From NCBI GenBank assembly GCA_003248775.1, contig QFQX01000001.1, positions 1-64,000 on the forward strand: a stretch of 64,000 bases of DNA, given 5' to 3'. A model generated the notes under the pieces. The model did not search any database. It was not told the DNA's origin and saw nothing but the letters and a program-made list of their open reading frames with translations. Both the position numbers and the translations under genes were made by a program. Origin of the DNA: Shinella sp. (GTDB taxonomy: Bacteria; Pseudomonadota; Alphaproteobacteria; Rhizobiales; Rhizobiaceae). Each line of letters opens with the position of its first letter. Position 1 is the first letter of the stretch. This document shows positions 1-9,242 of the stretch, in pieces.

Positions 1-1088
1 ACACCGTCGCCTATCACTTCCATGAGCCGCTCGGCGTCGTCGGCCAGATCATCCCGTGGAACTTCCCGATCCTGATGGCTGCCTGGAAGGTTGCTCCGGC
101 GCTTGCCGCTGGCAATTGCGTGGTGCTGAAACCGGCTGAACAGACGCCTGCCTCGATCCTCGTGCTGGCCGACCTGATCGGCGACCTTCTGCCGCCGGGC
201 GTTCTCAACATCGTCAACGGTTTCGGTCTTGAAGCCGGCAAGCCGCTTGCGACCAGCCCGCGGATTGCCAAGATCGCGTTTACCGGGGAAACCTCGACCG
301 GTCGCCTGATCATGCAGTATGCCAGCCAGAACCTGATCCCGGTGACGCTGGAACTCGGTGGCAAGTCGCCGAACATCTTCTTTGCCGACGTCATGGCGGA
401 AGACGACGACTTCCTCGACAAGGCTCTGGAAGGCTTCGCCATGTTCGCCCTCAACCAGGGCGAGGTGTGCACATGCCCGAGCCGTGCGCTGGTGCATGAG
501 AAGATCTACGACCGCTTCATGGAAAAGGCCGTCAAGCGCGTCGAGGCCGTTCGGCAGGGCGACCCGCTGGACATGTCGACGATGATCGGCGCACAGGCTT
601 CCAGCGAACAGCTGCAGAAGATCCTGTCCTACATCGATATCGGCAAGCAGGAAGGCGCGAAGGTACTGACCGGCGGTTACCGCAACGAGCTTTCCGGCGA
701 TCTGGCCGGTGGCTACTACGTCAAGCCGACGGTGTTCGAAGGCAACAACAAGATGCGGATCTTCCAGGAAGAGATTTTTGGACCGGTTGTTTCCGTCACC
801 ACCTTCAAGGATGAGGCGGAAGCGCTCGAAATCGCCAACGACACGCTGTACGGCCTCGGTGCCGGCGTGTGGAGCCGTAATGCCAACACCTGCTACCACT
901 TCGGTCGCAACATCCAGGCCGGCCGTGTCTGGACCAATTGCTACCACGCCTATCCGGCCCATGCGGCCTTTGGCGGCTACAAGCAGTCCGGTATCGGCCG
1001 CGAGACCCACAAGATGATGCTCGATCATTATCAGCAGACCAAGAACATGCTCGTCAGCTACAGCTCGAAGGCTCTTGGTTTCTTCTGA
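1..1088 (+). CDS. aldehyde dehydrogenase (acetaldehyde dehydrogenase type), 5' end outside window
   Basis: The reading frame is open from base 3, so the gene is cut by the window edge and only about 360 C-terminal residues are visible. NAD(P)-dependent aldehyde dehydrogenases oxidise aldehydes to carboxylates in the cytoplasm. The cofactor-site motif PWNFP lies at the very start. The general-base motif LELGGKSPN is followed about 35 residues later by GEVCTCPSR, which carries the catalytic cysteine. Cysteines flanking the catalytic position are typical of the ExaC/AldB acetaldehyde dehydrogenase subgroup. The DUF779 gene that follows is a usual neighbour of this subgroup and supports the assignment. 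The exact substrate cannot be read from the sequence. Confidence 0.93.
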   Translation, partial: TVAYHFHEPLGVVGQIIPWNFPILMAAWKVAPALAAGNCVVLKPAEQTPASILVLADLIGDLLPPGVLNIVNGFGLEAGKPLATSPRIAKIAFTGETSTGRLIMQYASQNLIPVTLELGGKSPNIFFADVMAEDDDFLDKALEGFAMFALNQGEVCTCPSRALVHEKIYDRFMEKAVKRVEAVRQGDPLDMSTMIGAQASSEQLQKILSYIDIGKQEGAKVLTGGYRNELSGDLAGGYYVKPTVFEGNNKMRIFQEEIFGPVVSVTTFKDEAEALEIANDTLYGLGAGVWSRNANTCYHFGRNIQAGRVWTNCYHAYPAHAAFGGYKQSGIGRETHKMMLDHYQQTKNMLVSYSSKALGFF

Positions 1089-1297
1089 TATCCGTGTCCT
1101 GCCCCGAAGAAGAACGGGTCTCTTCCCACCTTCGTTCTTCTTTCACCCTCTCCCCGCCCGAACCGGGGGGAGGGTTCCTCGTTTGAAGCGCGGTGCAGTC
1201 TTCAAAGCCTGCGTTTGTGTTCCGAAATCGTGTTTTGCCGCGTGTCGTTGCAAGCCGTTTCACCGCCTTGCGCGACGTGCCACGGCGGAGAAAACGG

Positions 1298-1684
1298 ATG
1301 ATCGATCAGACAGACATTTCCCAGCCGCGCGTCCTCGCAACGGATGCAGCACTGGCCTTCCTCGATGAAATCAAGGCGGACCATCCCGACATTCTCTTCC
1401 ACCAGTCGGGAGGGTGTTGCGATGGTTCCTCGCCGATGTGTTATCCGGCGAGCGAATATCGTGTCGGCGAAACCGACGTGAAGCTTGGAGAGATCGGCGG
1501 CGTGCCGTTCTATATCAGCGGCAGCCAGTTCGAGGTGTGGAAGCATACGCAGCTCATCATCGATGTCGTCGAGGGGCGGGGAGGCATGTTCTCGCTCGAC
1601 AATGGCCGCGAGCGGCGTTTCCTGACGCGCTCCCGGCTGTTTTCCGGTGGCGAGGCCTGCGCCGTGCCGACGATCAATAACTGA
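1298..1684 (+). CDS. DUF779 domain protein, aldehyde dehydrogenase-associated
   Basis: This protein of 128 residues belongs to the DUF779 family, recognised by the cysteine-rich motif GGCCDGSSPMC around residue 45. That motif could bind a metal or be redox active, but the function is unknown. The frame opens upstream at 1193. The ATG at 1298 is preferred because it has a GGAG ribosome binding site seven bases upstream and because the conserved region begins just after it. It lies about 210 bases behind the aldehyde dehydrogenase on the same strand, a pairing found in many proteobacteria, so a supporting role in aldehyde oxidation is likely but inferred. Confidence 0.85.
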   Translation: MIDQTDISQPRVLATDAALAFLDEIKADHPDILFHQSGGCCDGSSPMCYPASEYRVGETDVKLGEIGGVPFYISGSQFEVWKHTQLIIDVVEGRGGMFSLDNGRERRFLTRSRLFSGGEACAVPTINN

Positions 1685-1709
1685 GTGCCGGCAATATCCT
1701 CGAAAAGCA

Positions 1710-1744
1710 GAAAGCCCGCGCTCTCATTCGAGACGCGGGCTTTC
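1710..1744. terminator. bidirectional rho-independent terminator
   Basis: The arms AAAGCCCGCG and CGCGGGCTTT enclose a short loop, with an A-rich left flank and a T-containing right flank. It lies between the convergent DUF779 and prs genes and can serve both. Confidence 0.8.
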
Positions 1745-1768
1745 CGTTGAATGCGAGTATTGAAACGA

Positions 1769-2701
<933 letters not shown>

Positions 2702-2770
2702 TTTGGCCCGCCTATTGCCCTGCTGAGAATGGGCGCTTTTTACCGCCCTCAAGCTCGAATGCAATAGGCT
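2702..2770 (-). promoter_or_regulatory. structured 5' leader of prs
   Basis: In the mRNA, GCCTATTGC (2769-2761) can pair perfectly with GCAATAGGC (2718-2710). A second stem, GGGCG with CGCCC, lies inside the loop. The outer stem ends about eight bases before the start codon, so the only purine-rich sequence that could act as ribosome binding site (AGGCGGG) is partly within the stem. A translational control element is an inference. Confidence 0.5.
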
Positions 2771-2818
2771 AGACGACAATGAGAACTATTTTCGTGAAAA
2801 CTATGTGACCTCGTTGCA

Positions 2819-3658
2819 TCAACCGCGCTGGCTATCGCGCCAATTCACGTATTCGCCGATGGTTTTCGTGGCGATCTGCTGCATGAGCGATGCGGGTACG
2901 GCTTCCCATGGATCCTTCGAGGCGGACTTCAGGGTTTCCTGTCCCTGGATACGGTGAAGCCGGCCGCCATTCCCATCGAGAACGTCCCACACGTAGACGA
3001 TGGTCACTTTGCCGCCATCGCCGAAGGCCGAGAAATAGCCTTTCAGGATATGTTCACTGGCGGGATCGGAGGAGGGCTTGATGGTGAGGCCACGGGCGCG
3101 GGCTTCGGCGCCGAGCTGGCGCGACAGCGGTGTCACTGCCTGAACCGGAGCGCCGATGATCGGCAGGAAACGGATGGTGCCGGCCGCCGCCGCCGGTGGA
3201 AGGGCTGCGACGTTTGACGGAGCGGCAGGCGGCATGGGCTGCTGGACCGCCGCGGGCTGCGGTTGCATCGCTTGCTGCTGCGGCATTGGTTGTTGCTGCG
3301 GCATGGGCTGCTGGTAGGAAGCGGATGGAGCTTCGGGATAGCTTCCGGGATCGCCATTCAGGGGAGCCGAAGCAACGGGATTATGACCGTACTGCAAGGC
3401 AGCTGCCTGGGCTTCCAGCGTGTTCTGCGGGCCTGGCATATAGCTGCTTGCGGAAAGGGAGCTGCTTTCGACGGGATAGGATGCCGTCGAGGAATTGTAG
3501 GAGCCGCCGGACTGGCTTGCGAGCGAGAGGTTGTTGTCGGTAACAGGCTGGCCGCCGTCGCCGACTTCCATCGGTGGTGTCAGGACTTCCGACGTGTTGC
3601 ACGCCGTTAGCATGGCCGCCGCCATAATTCCTGTCATGGCCTTCCGTGGAAGTTTCAT
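2819..3658 (-). CDS. secreted lipoprotein, unknown function
   Basis: The protein of about 279 residues begins with a basic segment, a hydrophobic stretch and the lipobox LTAC, so it should be lipidated at a cysteine near residue 20. A low-complexity middle follows, with a Gln/Pro/Met-rich run of QQPMP-type repeats near residues 120-145. The C-terminal 110 residues look like a folded domain with beta-strand character (KVTIVYVWDVLDG). I do not recognise a family beyond rhizobial hypothetical lipoprotein. The ATG at 3658 is chosen. A TTG three codons upstream is in frame and closer to the GAGGA ribosome binding site. Nothing ties it functionally to prs downstream. Confidence 0.75.
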   Translation of the reverse strand: MKLPRKAMTGIMAAAMLTACNTSEVLTPPMEVGDGGQPVTDNNLSLASQSGGSYNSSTASYPVESSSLSASSYMPGPQNTLEAQAAALQYGHNPVASAPLNGDPGSYPEAPSASYQQPMPQQQPMPQQQAMQPQPAAVQQPMPPAAPSNVAALPPAAAAGTIRFLPIIGAPVQAVTPLSRQLGAEARARGLTIKPSSDPASEHILKGYFSAFGDGGKVTIVYVWDVLDGNGGRLHRIQGQETLKSASKDPWEAVPASLMQQIATKTIGEYVNWRDSQRG

Positions 3659-3771
3659 CTTACGCAACCGTCCTCAAGTCACCTCCGTGCAATTGAGGAG
3701 AATACGGATAAAATCCTAGCAAATCCTTATGGCGGCGTGATGAGGGCTGTGGACAGTCCGGCTGAGTGGGT

Positions 3772-4923
3772 TCAGCGGGTGATGAGTTCCAGCGAATGGC
3801 GGGAAAGCGGCCGGGGCGCGGTCGTCGTGGTGAGGTAGGTGTGCCCAAGCGTCATTGCCGTCTCGCGTTCGCTATCCATGATGATCATGTGGACGAAGAG
3901 CGACATGTCCGGAACGATCTGCTGGGTGTTGCCGGTGTGGAACATCTGATGCTCCATCCACGAGGGTGCGAAACGCGCGCCGAGCGAATATCCGCAGGCA
4001 TTCAGCCGGTGACGCGCAAGGCCGCGCTCGTCCATGATGCGGGCGTGGGTGTCGAAGACGTCGCCGAAGGTATATCCCGGCCTCAGCACCCCTTCGATCG
4101 CCTTGATGGCTTCGTGGCAGGCGGAATAAAGCTCCCGATGGCGGGGTGTCGGTTCGCCGATGATGATCGTGCGCATCATGGCGGCATGGTAATGCGCTGC
4201 CGTGCCCGCCCATTCGAGTGTCAACTGGTCGTTTTCGGAAAGAGTTCTGCGTCCCGCCTTGTAGCGGCAGAGCAGGGCGTCGGCGCCCGAACCGATGATG
4301 AATTCATTGGCGGGGTAGTCGCCGCCGCCGGCAAGGATGGCGCTCTGCATGGCTGCCAGGATCGCGGCTTCGTCGCCGCCGGCCTTGATCAGCGGCAACG
4401 CCGCATCGAGCGCATCGTCGGCAAGGGCGGCCGCACGCTCGACATAGGCAATTTCCGCCGGGCTCTTGATGAGGCGCAGTTCGCTGATGAGATAGGAGGC
4501 CTCGACGATCTCGCAGAAATTGGTGAGCTGGTGGTCCAGCAGGCGGGCGACACGTCCGGTCATGCCGTGGGTGTCGTATTCGATGCCGATGCGGGCGCCG
4601 AGCAGATCCATTTCGCTCAGGAGGTTGCGCAGGTCGACGCTCGGATCGGCGTTCGTCCGGTCCACCCAGACCACGATGTTTTCGATGGTCGAGGTATGCT
4701 TGGCCTGACGCAGGTCGGCAGAACGCGTCAGTAGCGTCATGGAGCCGTCCGCCTTGACGACGAGGGTCTGGAAAAAGCAGTAGCCGAACGTGTCGTAGCC
4801 GGTCAGCCAGTACATGCTTTCCTGGGCGAACAGGAGCACGGCGTCCAGCTTCTGCTCGGCCATGGCAGCGGTCAGGCGAGAAAGACGATCCGCATACTCG
4901 GTCAGTTCGAACTGCAGGGCCAT
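3772..4923 (-). CDS. M24 family aminopeptidase (Xaa-Pro dipeptidase-like)
   Basis: At 383 residues this is a creatinase/Xaa-Pro peptidase of family M24. The N-terminal domain carries MYWLTGYDTFGYCFF near residue 45, typical of the creatinase N-terminal fold. The C-terminal pita-bread domain begins near residue 150 (LRLIKSPAEI). It keeps histidines in YHAAMMRT and later, but the canonical metal ligands are not all obvious, so activity may differ from true prolidase. The start at 4923 is fixed by the preceding gene: pgeF stops one base upstream (TGA-C-ATG), which implies translational coupling. The cluster lgt, MidA, pgeF, M24 peptidase is all on this strand. Confidence 0.85.
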   Translation of the reverse strand: MALQFELTEYADRLSRLTAAMAEQKLDAVLLFAQESMYWLTGYDTFGYCFFQTLVVKADGSMTLLTRSADLRQAKHTSTIENIVVWVDRTNADPSVDLRNLLSEMDLLGARIGIEYDTHGMTGRVARLLDHQLTNFCEIVEASYLISELRLIKSPAEIAYVERAAALADDALDAALPLIKAGGDEAAILAAMQSAILAGGGDYPANEFIIGSGADALLCRYKAGRRTLSENDQLTLEWAGTAAHYHAAMMRTIIIGEPTPRHRELYSACHEAIKAIEGVLRPGYTFGDVFDTHARIMDERGLARHRLNACGYSLGARFAPSWMEHQMFHTGNTQQIVPDMSLFVHMIIMDSERETAMTLGHTYLTTTTAPRPLSRHSLELITR

Positions 4924-4924
4924 G

Positions 4925-5719
4925 TCATTTCTCCAGGATGGCGATCGCAGATATCTGCCTTCCATAATCCGGCTCGCCGGCATGGGTGGTGCGGCGATAG
5001 GAATAGAAGGCCTGCGGGTCGGCGTAGGTGCACACGTCAAGGCTCTCGGCTCTGACGCCGGCATTGGCGAGGCGGCGGACCGTCAGGCCGGGCAGGTCGA
5101 ACATGGCATGTCCGGCGCGCTGCGACGGCGAGAAGAACGCGTCGAAGGTGGGATCCTGAGCGAGAAAGCGTTCGACGAATTCGGGGCCGACCTCGTAATT
5201 GCGGACGCTGATCGAGGGGCCGAGGCAGGCGCGAATGCTCTCGCGGCGAGCGCCGAGGCTCACCATGGCGTCGATGGTGTTTTCCAGAACGCCGCCGAGC
5301 GCGCCCTTCCATCCGGCGTGGGCAGCGCCAATCACGCCGCTTTCCGGGTCCATGAACAGTACCGGTCCGCAATCGGCCGTCAGGACACCGAGGACGATGC
5401 CGGGCGTGGCCGTCACCAGGGCGTCGGCTTCCGGCCGCTCGCCGTCATAGGTCGCATCGACCACCATCACATCGGGCGAATGTACCTGATGAACGGTTGC
5501 GAGCTTCCGGGCGGGCTGAGCGAACCACTCGGCGACGCGGCGGCGATTTTCCCGCACCTTGTCCTGATCGTCGCGAGAACCGAGCCCGACATTGAGGCCG
5601 GCATAGATGCCATCGGAAACGCCGCCCTGCCGGGTGAAATAACCATGCCGTATGCCGCTGCCAACACCTTCGGCGAGCAGGGGGCTTTCAATCGGCTCTG
5701 GTGCGGCATTCATCGGCAT
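4925..5719 (-). CDS. pgeF: PgeF/YfiH family protein (laccase-domain, peptidoglycan editing factor)
   Basis: The protein of 264 residues is a member of the YfiH/PgeF family, formerly called multicopper polyphenol oxidase. Enzymes of this family act on purine nucleosides or prevent misincorporation of serine in peptidoglycan. Conserved blocks are visible: HQVHS near residue 80, TADCGPVLF, then AAHAGWKG near residue 130, and CLGPSISVRNYEV. The Cys and His residues of these blocks form the zinc site. The ATG at 5719 has a GGAG-type ribosome binding site, and an internal ATG at 5713 is possible. It lies directly upstream of the M24 peptidase with a one-base gap and 121 bases downstream of the MidA gene. 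Confidence 0.9.
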   Translation of the reverse strand: MPMNAAPEPIESPLLAEGVGSGIRHGYFTRQGGVSDGIYAGLNVGLGSRDDQDKVRENRRRVAEWFAQPARKLATVHQVHSPDVMVVDATYDGERPEADALVTATPGIVLGVLTADCGPVLFMDPESGVIGAAHAGWKGALGGVLENTIDAMVSLGARRESIRACLGPSISVRNYEVGPEFVERFLAQDPTFDAFFSPSQRAGHAMFDLPGLTVRRLANAGVRAESLDVCTYADPQAFYSYRRTTHAGEPDYGRQISAIAILEK

Positions 5720-5840
5720 GAGGGTCTCCGTCGCGGCGGTCCTGGATTCGGTCCGCCTTTTCCCGCATTGAAATACAAGCGGAATTTCTGGTCTTTCGGC
5801 GCGGCGATCGGCGTGATGTTGGCCATCGCCGCGGGCGATG

Positions 5841-6941
5841 TCAATTCCCGGATTTGAAGGGCAGAACTGAAACGGCGGGGCTGGACAGGGCGAGCACCTT
5901 GAACAGTTCGCCCATCATTCCCTCGCCGGAACCGGCAAGGCGCTGGACGGCCTCGACGATGTCGCTCTGGGTCTTGGCGTCCTTGTCGCGACCGAGCGAG
6001 GAGGCGCGCTCCTCGATGCCGAGCGCCACGAGGAAGTCGCCCTGATGCAGGCAGCCGTTGACATGGACCCCGGCTGCGAGCGCGCAACGGGCCAGGTGTT
6101 CGAAGTCGACATGGCTCGTCAGGTCGGCGAGGCCGGGGCTGGCGAGCGGCGGATCGAACTTGTGATCGCGAACCGCCTGCAATGTGTCTCCGAAGCCGGT
6201 GACCATATGTCCGTAGTCGATGATGAGCGCCGTGCCGTGATTTCGCTTCAGCCGCTCGCAGACGGTTATCGCCACAGCCTCCCGGGCCGGGGAGATCTCG
6301 AAAATCGTACCGTCAGTCGGCGAGCCGTCGCGTGGCGGCAGCATGGCAGGGTCGAGAGTGGCCACTCCGAGCGTGAAGGCGAGATTGTCGTCGGCATCGA
6401 GGCCCACCATGCGCTCACGGAAGCCTGAAGGCGTCTTCACGAACTGGCGGATCGGGATGGCGTCGAAGAGTTCGTTTGCCGCAAGCAGGGTGAAGCCATC
6501 AGGCAGTTCGTCGAAGCTCTCGTGCCAGTGAACCTTGTCGCCATGGCTGACGAGCGTCTGGCGCTGTACATCCTGCAGGCGAGGGCTGGTTTCGACGAGG
6601 TGAACGGTCGACTGTTCGTAGAGGCGCGGGGCGAGGCGGGAGACGACCCGCAGCATATCGGACATCATCGTGCCTCGGCCCGGTCCGACTTCCACCAGGC
6701 GGACGTCGGCGGGTTCACCGTGATGCTGCCATGCGAGCACCATGAAGACGCCGATCATCTCGCCGAAAAGCTGGCTGATCTCCGGGGCCGTTATGAAATC
6801 GCCGGCGCGTCCGAAGGGATTGCGCGTGCGGTAGTAGCCATGCTCCGGATCGGCAAGGCAGAGGGCGAAATAGTCCGTGACGCTGATCGGGCCGCCTGCA
6901 AGGATCAGGGACTTGATCTTGTCCGCGAGTGCGGTCGTCAT
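5841..6941 (-). CDS. class I SAM-dependent methyltransferase, MidA/NDUFAF7 (DUF185) family
   Basis: This 366-residue protein is the bacterial relative of mitochondrial NDUFAF7/MidA, which methylates an arginine of a complex I subunit. Landmarks are PISVTDYFALCLADPEHGYY at the N-terminus, FITAPEISQLFGE, the SAM-binding loop VEVGPGRGTMM near residue 90 and ANELFDAIPI near residue 160. The frame can be read from 6962, but the bases before 6941 form a GGAGGA ribosome binding site, so MTTALADK is the start. It lies 24 bases downstream of lgt and is probably cotranscribed with it. The bacterial substrate is not known from this sequence. Confidence 0.92.
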   Translation of the reverse strand: MTTALADKIKSLILAGGPISVTDYFALCLADPEHGYYRTRNPFGRAGDFITAPEISQLFGEMIGVFMVLAWQHHGEPADVRLVEVGPGRGTMMSDMLRVVSRLAPRLYEQSTVHLVETSPRLQDVQRQTLVSHGDKVHWHESFDELPDGFTLLAANELFDAIPIRQFVKTPSGFRERMVGLDADDNLAFTLGVATLDPAMLPPRDGSPTDGTIFEISPAREAVAITVCERLKRNHGTALIIDYGHMVTGFGDTLQAVRDHKFDPPLASPGLADLTSHVDFEHLARCALAAGVHVNGCLHQGDFLVALGIEERASSLGRDKDAKTQSDIVEAVQRLAGSGEGMMGELFKVLALSSPAVSVLPFKSGN

Positions 6942-6965
6942 TGGTGTTCCTCCTCCATTCACGCT

Positions 6966-7799
6966 TCAGCGGGCCGCGCGGCGCGCGCGCCACAGAGCCC
7001 ACAGGCCGACGGCAAGCATCGGCAGCGACAGAACCATTCCCATGGTCAGCCAGCCGCCGGCAAGATAGCCGAGTTGCGGATCGGGTTCACGGAAGAATTC
7101 GATGGTGATGCGCGCCACGGCATAGAGGCTGACAAAGCAGCCGGTGACCAGCCCGCGCATGCGGAAACCGCCGGTACGGCCGATGATCTGCAAGAGGACG
7201 AACATCAGCAGTCCCTCGAGCAGGGCCTCGTAGAGTTGGCTCGGATGGCGCGGGAACGGTCCGCCTGTCGGGAAGGCCATCGCCCACGGCACATTCGAGG
7301 GGCGGCCCCAGAGTTCGCCGTTCACGAAGTTCGCGACCCGGCCGAAGCAAATGCCGATCGGTGCGACGCTGGCGACGATGTCGAACAGGCTCCAGATCGG
7401 GATCGTGTGGCGGCGGGCAAACAGGATCATCGCAAGGGTGGCGCCGGCAAAGCCGCCGTGGAAGGACATGCCGCCGTTCCACACTTCGATCGCCCGGATG
7501 GGATCGGCAATGACGGACGGCATGTCATAAAAGAAGATATAGCCGAGCCGGCCGCCGACAACGATGCCGATCGCTACCCAGACGAGAAAATCGTCGAGAT
7601 GGGCGACCGTGCAGGGAGAGGTATTGCCGGGCCAGAGCTTTTCGTTGCGCACCAGACTGCGGGCAACCGCCCAGCCGAGCATGATACCGCAGACATAGGC
7701 GAGGCCATACCAGTGGATCGCCAGCGGGCCGATGGAAAAGGCAATCGGATCAATGGCCGGAAAGGTCAGGATGGAGAGGAGTTCTGCGGCTGGCGACAA
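6966..7799 (-). CDS. lgt: prolipoprotein diacylglyceryl transferase
   Basis: Lgt transfers diacylglycerol from phosphatidylglycerol to the lipobox cysteine of prolipoproteins in the inner membrane. The 277-residue sequence has about seven membrane segments. It carries the family signature GRVANFVNGELWGRP near residue 155 and HGGFAGA near residue 110. The start is a TTG (MSPAAELL) with an AAGGGG ribosome binding site five bases upstream. No earlier ATG fits the family length. The gene leads a same-strand group with MidA, pgeF and the M24 peptidase, and is divergent from the UbiK-like gene. Confidence 0.96.
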   Translation of the reverse strand: MSPAAELLSILTFPAIDPIAFSIGPLAIHWYGLAYVCGIMLGWAVARSLVRNEKLWPGNTSPCTVAHLDDFLVWVAIGIVVGGRLGYIFFYDMPSVIADPIRAIEVWNGGMSFHGGFAGATLAMILFARRHTIPIWSLFDIVASVAPIGICFGRVANFVNGELWGRPSNVPWAMAFPTGGPFPRHPSQLYEALLEGLLMFVLLQIIGRTGGFRMRGLVTGCFVSLYAVARITIEFFREPDPQLGYLAGGWLTMGMVLSLPMLAVGLWALWRARRAAR

Positions 7800-7996
7800 G
7801 GTTGCCCCTTATGGTGATGTCGCTGGAAAATGGCGTCCGATCGTGGCACGGTCAAGATGGAATCTTGGCGAGGACGTGGCTGGCCCCTCTTCATGCCCGC
7901 GCGAATTTTCTTGCAACGGCATCGCCAAATGCCTACCTCACTCTTGGCCGCGAAACGATGCCGGCCAAGGGATCAGGCGCTAGAGGAGCCAAAGCC

Positions 7997-8257
7997 ATGT
8001 CGACCGGGCCTAACCGCATTATGGACGAATTCGCCAAGCTCATGACGGATGCCGCAGGCGCGGCCCAGGGCGTGCGCAAGGAAGTGGAAACCGCGTTCCA
8101 CGCTCAGGCGGAACGCTGGATGAACAGCATGGATCTGGTCAAGCGCGAGGAATTCGAGGTCGTCCGCGAAATGGCGATCAAGGCGCGCGACGAGAACGAT
8201 GCGCTGCTGAAGAGAATCGAGGCGCTCGAAGCTCAGCTTGCCGAGAAGGCGAAGTAA
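7997..8257 (+). CDS. UbiK family accessory factor (BMFP domain, YqiC-like)
   Basis: This small acidic protein of 86 residues is largely alpha-helical. The family assists ubiquinone biosynthesis (UbiK) and includes membrane-fusogenic YqiC/BMFP proteins. A conserved N-terminal helix (MDEFAKLMTDAAGAAQGVR) and a C-terminal coiled coil with the pattern LLKRIEALEAQLAEKAK are visible. The ATG at 7997 has a GAGGAG ribosome binding site seven bases upstream. The open frame extends further upstream, but that part is not conserved in character. It is divergent from lgt and followed by a strong terminator. Confidence 0.88.
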   Translation: MSTGPNRIMDEFAKLMTDAAGAAQGVRKEVETAFHAQAERWMNSMDLVKREEFEVVREMAIKARDENDALLKRIEALEAQLAEKAK

Positions 8258-8312
8258 TATAAGCCGCTGTCGGTCTGGTCCTCCCGGACTCCGGCTGACT
8301 TTCCAAGGTTGG

Positions 8313-8350
8313 ACGGCCTGTCGCGAAACATCGCGGCAGGCCGTTTTCTA
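8313..8350 (+). terminator. rho-independent terminator of the UbiK-like gene
   Basis: A 13-base-pair stem (ACGGCCTG-T-CGCG with CGCG-G-CAGGCCGT, one G-T pair) has the loop AAACAT and is followed by TTTTCTATTT. Confidence 0.9.
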
Positions 8351-8724
8351 TTTCAGTTCCTGCTGTTATGCCCGGCCTGAGGGCATGCCGGATTGCGCCG
8401 TTAACAGTTTTTTATCCACATGTGGGAAGGTGGAAAAAAGCCAATGGCCAGAGTCGTTTATGACACCTTTCGCCCCAGTCGCCACAATCGCTTTCCACAG
8501 GCCCGTCGGCCAAATCGCCTGACGGGGGCTGGTTCTTGGTCGGGGCCATTATACACTGATTTTAAATGATGATTCGAAGCGGACCTTCACAAGTTTCGGA
8601 CAGGGTGAGTGCAATATCCTGGGGTCCAGAGGGAATCATTTCTAGTGTTGTTCCCGGTAAAGTCGTGTGTGTATTCGCTGCTTTTCGCTCGATATCCGCA
8701 TTCGTTCCGGCAAGAAGGTGATGC
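8351..8724. other. intergenic region upstream of the YbjN gene
   Basis: After the terminator no credible gene is visible. Frames here lack ribosome binding sites. The region ends with the ribosome binding site of the YbjN gene (AAGGTGA). A TATACA box is present near 8550, but no -35 element sits at a proper distance, so I do not call a promoter. Confidence 0.5.
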
Positions 8725-9225
8725 ATGAGCCTTATGGAAATGGAATTCGAACGCCAGTCCAACCCGGTCGATATGATCGAGTTCGTCGCTGCGACCAATG
8801 ACTGGTCGTTCGAACGGTCCGGCGAGGACGAGATCGCCATGACTGTTCAGGGCCGTTGGGCCGACTACCATGTTTCCTTCTCGTGGATGGAAGAGTTCGA
8901 GGCGCTGCATGTCGCCTCTGCCTTCGATCTCAAGATTCCCGAAAATCGCGTCAACGAGGTGATCCGTCTCCTGTCGCATATCAACGGCCAGGTGCTGATG
9001 GGCCACTTCGACCTCTGGCGCCAGGAAGACGTCGTGATCTTCCGCCAGTCGCTGCTGCTCGCCGGCGGGGCCGAGCCGACCAATCGTCAGGTCGAAGTGC
9101 TGCTGTCGAGTGCGGTCGAGGCTTGCGAAGCCTATTTCCAAGCCTTCCAGTTTGTGGTCTGGTCTGGAGTGGATGCGAAGACGGCCATGGAGGCCGTGCT
9201 GTTCGAAACGGCCGGGGAAGCCTGA
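8725..9225 (+). CDS. YbjN domain-containing protein
   Basis: This 166-residue soluble protein has the YbjN fold, related to type III secretion chaperones. In E. coli YbjN is a pleiotropic regulator of stress and motility, but no mechanism is established. Recognisable parts are NPVDMIEFVAATNDW at the N-terminus, SEDEI-like strands leading to YHVSFSWMEEFEALHVA, and the helical C-terminus ending in VEACEAYFQAFQFVVW. The ATG at 8725 has an AAGGTGA ribosome binding site. proC begins 17 bases after its stop, and YbjN-proC pairing is common in rhizobia, so the two are likely cotranscribed. Confidence 0.88.
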   Translation: MSLMEMEFERQSNPVDMIEFVAATNDWSFERSGEDEIAMTVQGRWADYHVSFSWMEEFEALHVASAFDLKIPENRVNEVIRLLSHINGQVLMGHFDLWRQEDVVIFRQSLLLAGGAEPTNRQVEVLLSSAVEACEAYFQAFQFVVWSGVDAKTAMEAVLFETAGEA

Positions 9226-9242
9226 GCCGGGAAGGCGTAAAA

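Noticed and set aside
6522..7817. Plus-strand open frame opposite MidA and lgt
   Set aside because: Composition-driven shadow; both minus-strand genes are clear.
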